From Sipunculus nudus (taxonomy: Eukaryota; Annelida; Sipuncula; Golfingiida; Sipunculidae): a DNA stretch of 64,000 nucleotides. The stretch spans positions 70,900,624 to 70,964,623 of the forward strand of contig CM049308.1 of assembly GCA_026874595.1 (NCBI GenBank). The letters run 5' to 3'. Positions 23,395 through 36,149 of the stretch are shown piece by piece; within the stretch, counting starts at the first letter, position 1, and every line of letters starts with the position of its first letter. Position numbers and translations under genes: made by a program. The notes below the pieces were generated by a model. That model ran no database searches, was not told where the DNA came from, and saw nothing but the letters and a program-made list of their open reading frames with translations.

Positions 23395-24017
23395 TAGTGT
23401 AGGCTGTTATTATGCAGTCTGAGGTGTATTGCTCTACTATTTGCCACAGATTGTAGGACCCCTGCCCCCCTCCCCCCCCCCCCCCCCCAAATCAGTTTGC
23501 CCATCAGTTTGATTGCTATGTTGAAATTGGCTCGCTCATATCCAAAGAGGCTGAGGGTCCTCCGACAGTCGTTTCTTATCTTGTGTCTTAATATTACTAT
23601 GGGTAGTATTAGGCAATTTAGGGGTCATTTAGACACAGTTTAGTGGTGATTTCAAGGGCCTGTGGTAATTCTGACAGTTTATTTAATAGTTTCATTTGTA
23701 TCATAGTCTTTATAAATTCTTAATTATGTTTATTACGCCAAAAAGTTTAGTTTATCAGGCCCCATCTGCATCCATTTTAACCCTCCCAATGCAACAAAAA
23801 AAATTTCTTTTGATTTTGAATTTTTAGCCACAGCCGCTCGGACATTTCTTTCAAGAAAATGAAATTATAAAAATATCGAAAAAAAAATCGTCTTTATTAG
23901 GTGCTTTTACCATTTTAATAGGTGAAAACATCTGATTTCTTAATGAAGAAACCATCCTTTTTTCGGCCTAAGTACTTTCTTGGCTTATACATCTGGTTAT
24001 ATGCATTATAATCTTAC
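23395..24017. other. 5' part of claudin-like intron 1
   Basis: Sequence between the exon-1 donor and the transposon. It contains a poly-C tract at 23466-23488 and otherwise nothing recognised. Confidence 0.55.
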
Positions 24018-24222
24018 CGTATATAATACATGTATGAGAGTTAGGCGCGCGTGTACAGCTATACCAGAGCCCGTGGACCTGCTCCGTGTATTTATGACGT
24101 ATCACCAACCATTCAGGTGCCCCCAAGGCTACCAGTGATATCACCATGGCGACGAGCAGCAGGACCATCGCCAGGGATTCAAGCCCTGTCAAAGTTGTCA
24201 ATTTCACACGGAAGTCCTTCAT
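24018..24222 (-). CDS. Claudin/PMP22-like four-helix membrane protein, exon 1
   Basis: Starts at ATG 24222 (MKDFRVKLTT) and ends at a consensus donor (ACG|GTAAGA) in phase 1. It codes residues 1-68 plus one base. Helix 1 is at about 14-36 (LESLAMVLLLVAMVISLVAL). The first extracellular loop then shows the claudin-family signature: W38, G51-L52-W53, C56 and C65. Claudin, PMP22 and EMP proteins of this fold act at cell contacts or as membrane organisers; a specific role cannot be read here. At 183 residues the whole protein is within the family range. An ATTAATAAATA stretch at about 24363-24376 (minus strand) is a possible promoter box 140 bp upstream of the start. Confidence 0.87.
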
Positions 24223-25001
24223 TTTCAGAGATCCAAGTTACAGTGATGAACTGACAGGAAAGCGTATTTCGCGTGACGGGACAGTTAGCCTCGAGTTAGT
24301 AGTCTATACCTTAGAAGTAGACGAAGCGGGAAGCCCTTAATGGCTGGTCGCTGGCTCAGAGCTTATTTATTAATAGAATATCCTACTTTATTAAACATGA
24401 ACAAGGCTACTAGGGTATAATCTGTCAGCCACATTGCTCGTTGTGTCTAATTTGTGACTGCCTCGGCTGGTTTTTGTAGGCTCGCTTGCATATGCATTCA
24501 TATTATATAGGCAATGGTTCACTGGCGTTTAGATAATTGTAGGTTGCGGGTGTACGTATATGACAACCGTAAAGGGTTAATATATAATTAAGTCCACAAT
24601 TTCCAATGCGGCATTTTAATCGGACATGAAAGGTGTAATAGTTATAAAACCCATACTTTATTCAGCTGGTACAAAATATGACAAATCGAGCCATTTTGAA
24701 TCGCCTGCGTCTAATTCTAGGGCAAGGCTTATATTTTTGATTTGCTGAACCTTTAAACTGCTTTACAAGTACCGTTTTGTGTATATAGTTACGGTTTTCC
24801 TGTCCCTACAAAGACAATCGAACGCCACCGTCTGAATAGAAACTTTATGCCTACATCTAAATGAAAGTGTAAACTTTAAATATTTTAAATAGGGATTTCT
24901 ATAATCTATCGGTTTTTGTCAGAAAATTCCTATCATTATAAATACTCTTAAAATATATTATTTACGTAATGACTGAGTACCCAACGTTCATATTCATAGC
25001 C

Positions 25002-25100
25002 TCAAGCATTCTGGATTGGGCTCAAGCATTCTGATATTGGCTTAAGCATTCTGGTATGGGCTTAAGCATTCTGGAATGGTCTCAAGCGTTCTGGCATGAG
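25002..25100. repeat. About 21-bp minisatellite, 5 copies
   Basis: Repeats of the form CTCAAGCATTCTGGATTGGG with small changes (TTAAGCATTCTGGTATGGG and similar), five in a row. Confidence 0.85.
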
Positions 25101-25724
25101 CTAAATGGAGGATCTCAAATTGTTTTGAATGGGTTATGACAGCGACACCTGTCGGCTACTACGGGTGTGTCCAGGGTAGAAAGCATATCTTTACATTTTT
25201 TGAGATTCAAAGAGTCAGACATTAAAAATTCAATTGTTTCTAACTTAAAGGCATCGACAAAAACAACTTGATTCTATATATAAAATACGTGGTAAGTAGG
25301 GCTTGAAATAACCGTTTGCCTTATCTATTGCTTATTAATTTACAAAATATATTTTGGCTTGTTATATCTCAGCCAGTCTTCATTACATGAAAGCACCAAA
25401 TGTCGCATTTGTGATGAAGCTAAACTGATCTTCAAATTTAAAATAATGAACGTTGTGGAGAAGCTATTGGTCACGATGTATGACTAGTCGGATGGACAAA
25501 GGACGACGGACGAAGACCTGTCGTTGGAACTCAGGATGACAAATGTCAGCTTATGTAATGAAGCCCTAACAAAGCAGGTATGCAAATAATGCGATTGAAT
25601 ATTTGAAAAAAAAAAATCTATTTATGATCATCTGAACTTTTTATTTAAAATGAAATAATATCGGGTTATGTGAGTGTAGCTTAAAGTAAAATGTTGTTTA
25701 TTATTTCATTTCTTTATTGACTCC

Positions 25725-25925
25725 GCCAGGAGGGTATATGCGTTTATCCTTGTTGGGGTGTGTGTGTTTGTGTGTTTTTGTTCACAATGTAACTCGCGCA
25801 ATTGTGAACAGACCATCATGAAACTTTCAATGAAGTCTTTCAATGAAGAACGGGTTAGATTTTGGTGTGGACCAAGCACATGATTCGGATTCAAGAACGT
25901 CGTCAGGGAATATTCACAAATGTAC
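25725..25925 (+). repeat. Interspersed repeat fragment (CCGCCAGGAGGGTAT family)
   Basis: Shares GACTCCGCCAGGAGGGTAT, a GT-rich run ending TTCACAA, and TAACTCGCGCA with 45461-45560. The continuation (ATGAAACTTTCA..., GATTTTGG..., ATTCGGATTCAAGAA) resembles an old repeat widespread in marine invertebrates, recalled from general knowledge. Confidence 0.5.
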
Positions 25926-26984
25926 AACCACTTAAGCACGAATGAAACTGGGAATATGAGCCGAATAAGTGAATGCAAACACATTTTTTAAGCATCCCTC
26001 AAAAGAGACCTACACATGGCGGAGGCCTGACTTCATTCCTTAGAATGCAGATTTCTAGTTTATATGAACATGTATTTTAATGATTTATTTGTTTCCTTAA
26101 TTCGTAATCAGTATCCTGAATCCACACATGCACAAACACACGCACAATGTTGGATATCAGGACATTTTTTAATTCTCCCGACTTTCCCCTATGCAATGGT
26201 TTCCCCTCCAGAATCAAATTTAGGGAAAAAAATTTTAATTCGAAATTCAGGGAAAAGGCAACTGAAAAATAAACCTGCAATGTATGCACACACATACACA
26301 TCATTGAAATTCATTGGCAGTATAATGACGAGACGTTGTATAACCAGTGTGCCACAGACTGCAGTGTTTTCAAAGATAAAGGTTTTCCGTTTATTTCCTT
26401 CAGTTACTTCAGCCCCCGCCTCCCTCGCGTTAGTTTTTACCTTCCAGCTCCGTTTCATGTTACAGACGTTTATTCCATGAAGCTTCATGGACAGAACGTA
26501 ATTACAAGAAGAACACTGTATTAAGAAGTTAATGTCCTGTCGGGTCATTGCGTCAAGAGTAGGCGTTTGTCGTCAGAAGATGTTGCATGGAGGACCGGGT
26601 CAATGGTAGCCATTATTTACCTGAAGACGGCTTCGTGTATGAATATCAAGAGCTAATGCCCACGTTAAATATATCCTTAGATCTAGCTTGATCTATGAGG
26701 TATATATTTTTTACACAGAGGGCGTAAGCCCGACGTTTATTTTATCTAGCGTATAGGCCGCATCCCATCAGCTGGAAAGCAAATGGTATAAAATAAATAT
26801 ATTCCACGTTAGATAAATACAGTGTAATCTTACATAGTTTACGGGCACCTCTGTACTATTTTCCATCCTATCCTACTTTTTACGGCCACTTAAAACGGTC
26901 AGTCGCTTGAATTGAAGGGCTCCTCTATATTGCAGGTAAAATGTCCGGTCCAGTCAGTGTCCGTAATTCGGAGGTTTTATATAA

Positions 26985-26987
<3 letters not shown>

Positions 26988-27043
<56 letters not shown>
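26988..27043. repeat. (TA)n microsatellite
   Basis: About 56 bp of uninterrupted TA. Confidence 0.95.
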
Positions 27044-27045
<2 letters not shown>

Positions 27046-27660
27046 GCACAAACCTATAAATTATCAAGGAAAACATATGATAATCAAGGAAATGATTGAC
27101 TTCCAGATTTCCGTTTTCCATCGACCGTTCTATCAATTTTTCTCAATTTCAAGGGTAAATTCTTTGACGTCCTAAAGATGATTCTCCTAAAATCTGCGGC
27201 TGAGTAACGGTCATTAAAATTTCGACATCTAGTTTTCCTATACCACAGCACATTATGGTCTCCCCTTGAAAAATTTATCCTTTAAATGGCTTCAGTTCGA
27301 GTCTCTTTTTTATCAATCTAGACACAGATGATTTGCTCATTTGCAAGTCACAGGCAATTTTTCTGTGAGATTTTTACCCTCTTTTAACCCTTTTGTGTCT
27401 AAATCAAGCCCTCCACGCCAGCGGTTTTCTCTTCACTGCATGCAGACCTTGGTGTCCCATTACCTAATTTTCGACATACTGAGTCCGTGTTTTATAAGTT
27501 TGCTATTAATTGATTGAGAGTACGTTGACTCCTTTTTTTCCAGGTAACTCCCAGCCCTTATCTTGAAAAAGTTCTCAATTGTGAGCTTATCACTTGCGCT
27601 CTAAAGCATGACAAATCCTTTCAAATTGAAATTTTGGACTAATGCTAAATCCAAATGACA

Positions 27661-29770
27661 TTAAAAAACAAGGCCTACAAGCCTAGTGCGAACCTGTGCA
27701 TTGGGAAATACACCAGGTATAATGCTTCAATGATGGACCATTACTTCTCATGTATATGAACAATGCAAGAACTTAACATTTTGAATAAGAAACAATTACA
27801 CAAACATCACTGCTGAAATTCTGGCATGGGTGCACACAACAGAAAAATGATTGTAGCTGGCACCACCAGTCTTGTATACAACGAAGCTATCAGAGATATA
27901 TACATATGCCCCATATATCAAATTCCTCTGTAGAAATAAGCAGGTACATACACTGTGCAAAAGTCATTGTAGGTGGCAACACCTGTCTTGTGAACGAGAA
28001 AGCTATCAAAGACACATAGACAGGTCAAAATATCAGGCCAATACATCAAATTTACCCTGAGTCTGATGCATTGGGCTGACCAGGCTTAGGTGAGAAAGGC
28101 AGTTGCCCAATTGCTGGCACAGGCTTCTGCACTAAGTGAACTCATGACCTGCATCTGGCTAGACTGAGTGAACTTTTGACCTGTACCTGGCTGCACTGAG
28201 TGAACTCTTGACCTGTTGCATAATTTGACACAGTTGGTAGTCCACATGCAGCCCTGAGGGGCATGACACCAAGAGGTGATCACATGATGGCCATGAGGTG
28301 TTCACATGTCACCCATGAGGTGATCACATGCCTTGTGCTTGGCTGCACTGACTGAACTCTTGACCTATATCTGGCTGCACTGAATGAACTCTTGATCTGT
28401 TGCCAAATCTGAAACAGTTGGCAGTTTCTCAACCTATTTAAAGATACAAACACAATCTTGGCCTGTTGGTAAATCTGTTTACACATACTGAAAAACTTTG
28501 GCTAAAATGCCTTTTTTCAAGCTATCATATTCATAAACGTTTTATCAAAATATCTATATTAATAAAAGATGCAGTCCTTTTATTGTTAAAGGTCCAATAA
28601 TTCTGCCAAAAATCATTCATGTAAACTTGAACAAAGGCAATCCAAGAATAATTTTTGTGCAATGTTACAGAAGTTATAATTGAAACAATAATTTTGTAGA
28701 AGAACAGTTTTGCAGTCCTTAGTTTAAAATAGACATAATAATGGCCATAAGACCAACTTAAGCTTTTCTGATATGATTGAAAGAACCATGTCCTAGGATA
28801 ATTCTTTTGAAAAATTGAACGATTCAATTTGACAGTTTCAACATAAACATTTTAAGCTGAAAGAGGCTAAAATTATGAGGTTTTTGCCCATTAAAAACAG
28901 GTCAATGTAGGTGGCACCACAAAATCTGCAACTTCAAATATGAGTCTTGTGACCAATATTTGCACAATACTTGGTAATGCTAGCTTCTTTTGTTCCAGGA
29001 TTATTATGTCAGTATGTTTAATTGGCCAAATGACTGTTCAAATTCGTGTAACAGCACTAAAATTCATCAAATGCAAAACATTTGAACAAACTTGAGAGGG
29101 CTTGCCTCTGGGATCATTTATGTAAAATATTGAACAATTTGGCTGGACCGTTTACAAGAAGAAGACTTTTAAAGGTTTTCCAGCTTTTTCCCTATAAAAT
29201 CTAAGTAAATGCAGATAGCAAGAAAATAAGCTAAATGTACAGATGACCAATGACCCCCGTACAAAAAAGGTCAATGCAGGTGGCGCCACCAATACCTGAA
29301 TTTCATATATGACTCATGTGACCAACACTGGCATAAAATTTGGTGATGATAGCTCCAGCCATTTCTGAGAATGTAATTTTAGTATGCTTTTTTTGGACAG
29401 ATGACTAAGTTCAACTTCCTGTAACTCGGCCAAAAATCACCGAACTTAAACCAATCGAACAAACTTGAGAGAGATTGTTCCAGGAATCATTTCTGTGAAA
29501 TATTGGACAATTTGGCTGAACAGTTTCGAAGAAGAAGATTTTTAAAGTTTTTTTCAGCTTTTTCCCTATAAAATCTAAGAAAATGCAATTAGCCATAAAA
29601 TAAGCAAAATCCGATAGAGTTTTTTAGATGACTAATTTTTTGCATAAAATTTTGTGATGCTAACTCTTGCCGTTTTCAAGATAGTGTAGGTTAACGTACA
29701 GACGACGGACAACGGACGACAGACGACGGACGACGGACGCCGGACGACGCCACACCATCGCATAAGCTCA
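27661..29770 (+). mobile_element. Composite interspersed repeat, copy A
   Basis: About 2.1 kb matching 42661-44700 along its length, same orientation. Both start near ACAAGGCCTACA(A/G)GCC, contain CTGAGTGAACTCTTGACCTG tandem pieces (28120-28400), the CAATCTTGGCCTGTTGGTAAATC block, a GTTAAAGGTC...ATCATTCA block, and monomers starting GGTCAATGYAGGTGGC(A/G)CCACC. It ends in GACGGACGACGG-type repeats (29700-29750) and an imperfect AGCTCACAGGTTCGCTAA hairpin. No transposase is seen, so it is probably non-autonomous. Confidence 0.7.
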
Positions 29771-30379
29771 CAGGTTCGCTAAAAAATTAAGGAAACCAGA
29801 CAGATTATTTTTAAGTAAAACTGGTCCACAGATGACAACAACTGGATGCAGGGGGTTCAGGGCACAAGGACATCCACTTGAACTGTTGCATGGGTGGATA
29901 ACCCGATCTATCAGGCATTCCAATATAAATTGTTCTACAGAATCATTGCTCATATTTTTCACAGACTTCTCCTTTTTTTCTTGTGAATGAACAACGAGTC
30001 ATCGGAACTAAATAAAATTGCTCTTGTATTTATCCCTTTAAAAATTACCAATTTTAAGGATGCTACATTTCAATTATTTAAGACCGCAGTTTTCATGTTA
30101 GCAGTCTCAGGTATTGTCGCACATTTCTGCCTCCTCTCAGTTGACCAACATTTTACTTAATTTGTCTCTACCGGTAATTAAAAAAAAAACTAGTGTCCAA
30201 TGGGCCATGACGGTCAGCTGAATTCAAGGAATGTTGAACAATGACCAAAATGACTGCCAGAGTGCAAACAAATCATGAATTTTGTGAAGAGTCCTTAGAA
30301 ATGGGTTTCAGTGGGCTTTTGGACAGATGCCAACTTCATTTGAAGGTCTCATAAATAGAAAAAAATGCGTAAAAATTTG

Positions 30380-32066
30380 AAAAAAAAAATACAGGTACTG
30401 CCACCAGTCTGCAGGAACTGGTGAAACACTCCATGATCAATATACAAGCTAATTATCATGGTCATCAGTGCATTAGTTATGCAGATACTGGAGTTTTTGT
30501 ATCACATTTTTAACTAGAAAACATTTACCAAGCGACGATGTGTATCCGCCGAAGTCAGAGTGGTACAGGTGAAGTGAGGGATGGATTGAGTGGTATGTCA
30601 CACCACTCCTGAATATAGTCCACTAAAACTCTGAGAAAAGGGCATTAATTTAATCAACAAAAACACCTGGCGCCACCTGTGTGGTTTATGAGAAAACTCT
30701 CTAAGTCGGATTAACATGCCAAATTTCAGACCAATACCTTGAACCATTCCTAAGATATGAGCAATTTTCACCCAAAGCAAATGTACAGATAGACCACCGG
30801 AAAATGATTGCAGATGGCACCACAAGTCTTGAGTACAAGATTGAAGAGTCCAAGATCTAAGGGTATGCACCATTTCAGGCCAATACGCCAAATCACTCCT
30901 TAGAAAAGAGCAGTAATTTATTCTTCTGTGGAAACGGGAAGGTAAGTGGCGCCACCTATCTGGTTTACGAGAAAATTTTCCAAGATGGATGGACATGCCA
31001 AATTTCAGACCAATACCTTGAACCACTCCTGAGATATGAGCAATTTTTACCAAAAGCAAATATACGGATGGACGCCACGTGAAAATTATTGCAGATGGCG
31101 CTAAGAGTCTTGTTTACGAGATGGAGGTGTCGACGGTCTATATGAACATGCACAATTTCAACCCAATACATTGAAGAACCACTAAGACGAACAGATGGCA
31201 AATGCACAGATGGATGCTACGCATAAAGTATTGTAGGTGGCGCCACCAGTCGCGACTACAAGATGAAGAGATCCAAGATCTATGGACATGCAAACAATCA
31301 GCTCAATACATTGAGCCACCCAGCTTAATACTGCACAGAAAGGATTGCAGATGGTGCCACCTGTCTTTGTTATATACAACTACATAGGTAAGGGAACAAC
31401 TATGCCGGGTTACGGAAAGATCGGTCCAAGGGTCTCAGAGGAGTTCTCCAGAAACGAACACAGTTTTTGTATCAAATTTTTAATTATTTCGGGGGTACTT
31501 ACGAACCCCATAGCTCGGAAGATATGGGTAAAAGAGACCTAATTTCAGACTTCCACGAAGACTTTTCATGGACCTCCCTAGATGTCAAGTATGAAGATTC
31601 TAGATCAAGTGGTTACGATTTGTGCCCTGTTAACAGATGACAGTTTCATTGCAGGTCTGAAAAAAAGAGAAAAAAAAATCGTAAAATAAAAAATAAAAAA
31701 AAATATAGGTGGCGCCACCAGTTTGCAGGAACTGATGGAACACTCCATGATCAATATTCATGCAAAGAATCATGGTGATCAATGCAGCAGTTATTCAGAT
31801 ACTTGAGCTTTTGTATCAAATTTTGCATTATTCTGGTGGGGGAGGGGGGTACTTTGGAGCCCCATAGCTCAAAGGATATGGGTAACAGAGACCTAATTTC
31901 AGGTTTCCAAGGAGATTTTTCATGGACCTCCCTGGATGTTAAGTTGCAAGATTCCTTGTCCAGCCGTTACGATTTGTGCACTGTTAACGGCCGGACGGCC
32001 GGACGGACGACGGACGAAGGGTGATCGCTATAGCTCAGATGACTTTCAGTCAGCTGAGCTAAAACA
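30380..32066 (+). mobile_element. Composite interspersed repeat, copy C (monomer arrays)
   Basis: At least five monomers of 130-150 bp (30670-31345), each with a TGGCGCCACC-like box, a GAGATATGAGCA-like block and CCAATAC(C/A)TTGA. Longer monomers follow, in which the block containing AATTTCAG recurs at 31541 and 31894. It ends in GGACGGCCGGACGGACGACGG and a TAGCTCAG...CTGAGCTA hairpin (32031-32062). Frames such as 31782-32024 read through the monomers and are not genes. Confidence 0.65.
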
Positions 32067-32439
32067 GTTCGCCATCTCGGACCTTAAATTTGGTGCAATA
32101 TTCATTGGAGCAGTTTGTGTATGTGTTAGCTTTATTTCTGCCCTCTGACATTTGAGAGTCTGCGACTAGCGTATACTGGATGTTTAGGCTTACCAGCCAA
32201 ATTAAGTGCCAACTGAGTCGTGTTGTCACGGCTATGTGTGTGTATGCTAAGAAAAAAAGGGTACTTGAAGGTTCTTTAAAGATACGTTATGGTTCCAGCT
32301 AGAGCTATGGTTCATGAATTAGGAACCCATTTTCAGGTGGTTCGTGTTGATATTACGGAGGTTCTTTTTATGACAAACGGTTCCTGTTATGGAAAAGAAA
32401 ATATGTGGAAACGGCGTGTGACGACTGCGCATGACGATA

Positions 32440-32460
32440 TCATATATATATATTATATAT

Positions 32461-32492
<32 letters not shown>
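32440..32492. repeat. Imperfect (TA)n microsatellite
   Basis: TA repeats with AAA interruptions, followed by a short GT run. Confidence 0.9.
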
Positions 32493-32496
<4 letters not shown>

Positions 32497-33683
32497 GTGT
32501 GTGTGCGTGAGTATGTGATAATCCATAATCATATCCGTTTATGGCAATGGTGATCAAAATTAGCGATCCAGTGAATTTTATTTGCTTGTTTTAAGGGGAT
32601 ATATAATTACAAAAAAAATTAAATAGTAAACCATGACCAAAACCTCAAGCAGAATCATAACGAAACTTTGCTTTCTACATGGTTACACATAAAATGTGTC
32701 ACAAATCCAATGGTTGAGTCACAGGTCAGCTCCTGAACAAAGGTGGTCCCTAAAACCAGTGAATCGCCCTGGTCTCTCGCCAGTGGTAAAGAATACTTAT
32801 AAAATACTACCGATACGTGGACGTTTTGAAAAGGGTCAGTTTTATGAATAACGGCAGACATCTAGGACTCTTATGACGTCATGAGTTACCTATAATAGGC
32901 AACACTGCTTCTTCTCGATCCTCTCCAGTGTCATTCAGCTATCATTGTGAGTGGTGAAATATATTTGTCAATGTACAGGGCCGTATTTTACCTCACGTAA
33001 GCCTTTACCTAATTGTTCGACCTGAATCAGTACAGACATGAAATGACTCCCACGTATCAAAGAAAAAGACACTGGATTTCTATTTCAGGTCGGCTGAGCA
33101 GACTAATCCGATGGCGCAGATAGTTGAAATATCCATATTTATGAACACATAAAACAAGAAATAAAAGTCAATTTTTTATTGGTCAGCCTATTATATTTTT
33201 CAATTCTAGTGAACAAGAAGTGCTGTGTGCCTCCCGCCCCCTTAACCACGTAGACGTATACATATTCACACGCAGATACTTTTTTGAATAAGTGGACGAA
33301 AATGACCAAATATTTTTTTTCATATATTTATAAAATTATTAAATCAAGACAAAACCCATTGACAGTTCAGTTCAATATTAAATCAGAAGCCTGTAGGATA
33401 GAATTACCATATGTCAGAGAGATAAGAAAACATACAAGATGATACGATAAAAAAAAACAAAGAATTGCTATAGATTACCGCTTCTTACCGATAACTGTAA
33501 AGTTATACAAATATAGAGGAATCCAATTTCAAAATATTTGTCAGCCATTTTTACTACTTTGTAATTTAGCAGTTTCCTAGAAGTAAAAATGTCGGACAAA
33601 ATTTGATTCCTCTGTTTGTGTATAACTATACAGCTTTGGTCCAATACCATAGAGCACTCTAGCAGTTGTTCATTGCAGAATAA

Positions 33684-33686
<3 letters not shown>

Positions 33687-33736
<50 letters not shown>
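33687..33736. repeat. (TA)n microsatellite
   Basis: About 50 bp of TA. Confidence 0.95.
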
Positions 33737-33738
<2 letters not shown>

Positions 33739-36085
33739 CTTGTACCTGTGTGAATTCGACATTTAATTTAATGTGTCCACACTGTGGTGTACATTAATAT
33801 TTAAAGATGCAAAAAATGGATGTCATTTATTTTGTTGAATTTGTTTATCTTCAAATACATGTAAAATACATGTATGTAATTTAGCACCACTATCAATTGG
33901 TTTACTAAGTCTCTGTTTGGGATCGCCTTAGCAGTAGGTTGTCTCGATGTCAATAGCATGTCAAGATGTGGTTCCGGCTGCCGTTTCAGTGTTGAAGTCA
34001 TGGATGGAAAATCAATCACCGTGTGTCAATTCAACCCGAGTGAATATGTATGAAAGCATCTGATCCAAAATGTATGATGTTGAGCAGGATATTACAACAA
34101 AATACAGGATTGGCAAGAAAAAAAAAGGCCAATGTTTTATTTATAATTCAATACATCTTGCGTGGTGGAATAAAGGATTCATCGTATACATGAAATTGTC
34201 CCTTTTTTTACCAATGTAGCGTTTAACTTTAGTAATAATACGGAAATGATTACCCGTTTTTTTGTTTGTTTTGATTCTGACTGCATGTGGTTTGCAGGTT
34301 AGTTTTGACAGGCCTTTGAATTTCAAGCCGGCTATTCACCTATATAACTTTTCTGTTGAATTAATGTAATTTCTGTCTTACTCTGAGTACATATTAACGA
34401 ACTGCAAGTCATTCTTCCTGAGAAAAGTTTTTATAACGCCTCTGTGACTGATGTATGAGATTGTTCATCTGCAAGCTGTTACTTAACATGGTACAGTCTC
34501 CAATGCTGACAAAAACCACGTGACCTAAAGTAGCTGGATGCGCATGCTGAAGTTGAAAGGTCACTTGTTGCAGAAGCCAAATTCATATATATATATATAT
34601 ATTTATATATAACTTCAGGCTATAGAAGTCATATATGAAAATAGGTCCCTTTAATATAAACAGAAAACCTAAAATCAACCTTACATAGGGTCATAAATGT
34701 GGAAGGTAGGGTATAATCTTTAACATATATGAACACGAATAAAAGTTAGCCACAAAGGCAATAAACAATATCGGCTTTTAAATTAAGTTTACAAAAAAAA
34801 AGGTTAAGAAATAAGAAATCCGTTAATAAATACTCTAAGGTGTTCTGGTTCGTTAGAAACGCCGTTGCATATATGTATATACTATTAAAAAACATATATG
34901 ATTGCTTAACACATTATAGTATAGCTGAAGGCGTGAAAACATTAAAAAATTTTTGGTCCTAAACATATTTTATAATGTTATATTAGCACCCTCAATATTT
35001 CAAATCGGGTGAAGATACACTATACTTATAAAAGGTTTGACATTGTTTTTTAATCAGAATAAAAAATTGTGTTACTGTTACACGTCACTTTGATTCATCT
35101 TTTGTATATAGGGGCGTCCTTTTGAATTTGACAGTATTTAATAAAATTAACAGTTCCTTAAAAATTTAAAGACACAGAATTGATTAATTATAATAAAAGC
35201 AAAATCATGTTTTTTTTTAATTGCGAACTACTTTAGGAAGGCTATAAAATCAATTTACAGAAACAGTCCAATATTTAACTTTTAATCCCTTTGATGAGGG
35301 TCAGGGCCATAGGTTATATATATAAAGAACTGCATTGAAAAGCTGCTGAGTAGTGGTTTAGAGTCATAAATATTCTAAAAAATATCCGTCCAAGTGAGGC
35401 TGGCAGCCTATACCGGAGGCGTCATATCACTTTATCACAAGATTCAGAAGAACCAGACACATTAATACATGTATAGTAGATGATTTAATCTTATATTAGG
35501 CCTTTAGTCCCTCTATTGCTTTAGGTCATATCGGTAATCATCTACTTTAGGTAATATAAATCCCTTATATATCATTGTGAAAGTATTAATTCAATGAACA
35601 CCATTGGTGGAACAGACTATAGGCCTATAGGTGTCGTGTAATTCTGTAATCTGTTTCCGGGGGGATATATATTGCGGTTGAAATTCCTGAATGTTATGTA
35701 GCATGTCGACTGAATCAGTCACCTTCGGCTCAGTAGCCGGGTATATAGCACTACCAGACTGAGATCAAACATCACTGATGGCGATCGAAATGCCACTCCT
35801 GATTCTGATTTAGTCATAAACATGTAAACATGGCGCCTGTGACGTCATACTTAAATCTCATGAGCAGACGAAAGAGCTGGTTATTGATCATCACAAAGAT
35901 GGATGTTGGGTGCTTTGAAATCGAGAATCAGCAATTTGTTCATGAGAAATGCTTTTCGATATGTACCAGCGTCTTCAGGATAAAACACTTGCTACCATAG
36001 GCTTTATTAGTAAAAAGATCACGTAGGCCTATATATATACCTATGTAAAGGGGTGTATCAAGGGAACCTCTGGGGGATCAGGACC

Positions 36086-36105
36086 TCTTCTCTCTCTCTC
36101 TCTCC

Positions 36106-36148
<43 letters not shown>

Positions 36149-36149
36149 T
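36086..36149. repeat. (CT)n microsatellite
   Basis: About 64 bp of CT with a few CCC interruptions. Confidence 0.95.

Larger units (their letters stand above)
24377..27660. other. Intergenic, a few repeats only
   Basis: Contains a five-copy minisatellite (25002-25100), an old interspersed repeat (25725-25925) and a TA microsatellite (26988-27043). The open frames at 26064-26548 on both strands overlap one another and show no domain. Confidence 0.4.

Noticed and set aside
27290-27310. CAGTTCGAGTC resembling a tRNA B box
   Set aside because: No A box or cloverleaf stems upstream at the right distance; no tRNA gene was found anywhere in the window.
27661-32066. CRISPR-like regular repeats
   Set aside because: Monomers are long, diverged and without unique equal-length spacers, and the DNA is eukaryotic.
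32022-32066. Helitron 3' end
   Set aside because: There is a hairpin, but no clear CTRR directly after it and no matching TC 5' end was seen.
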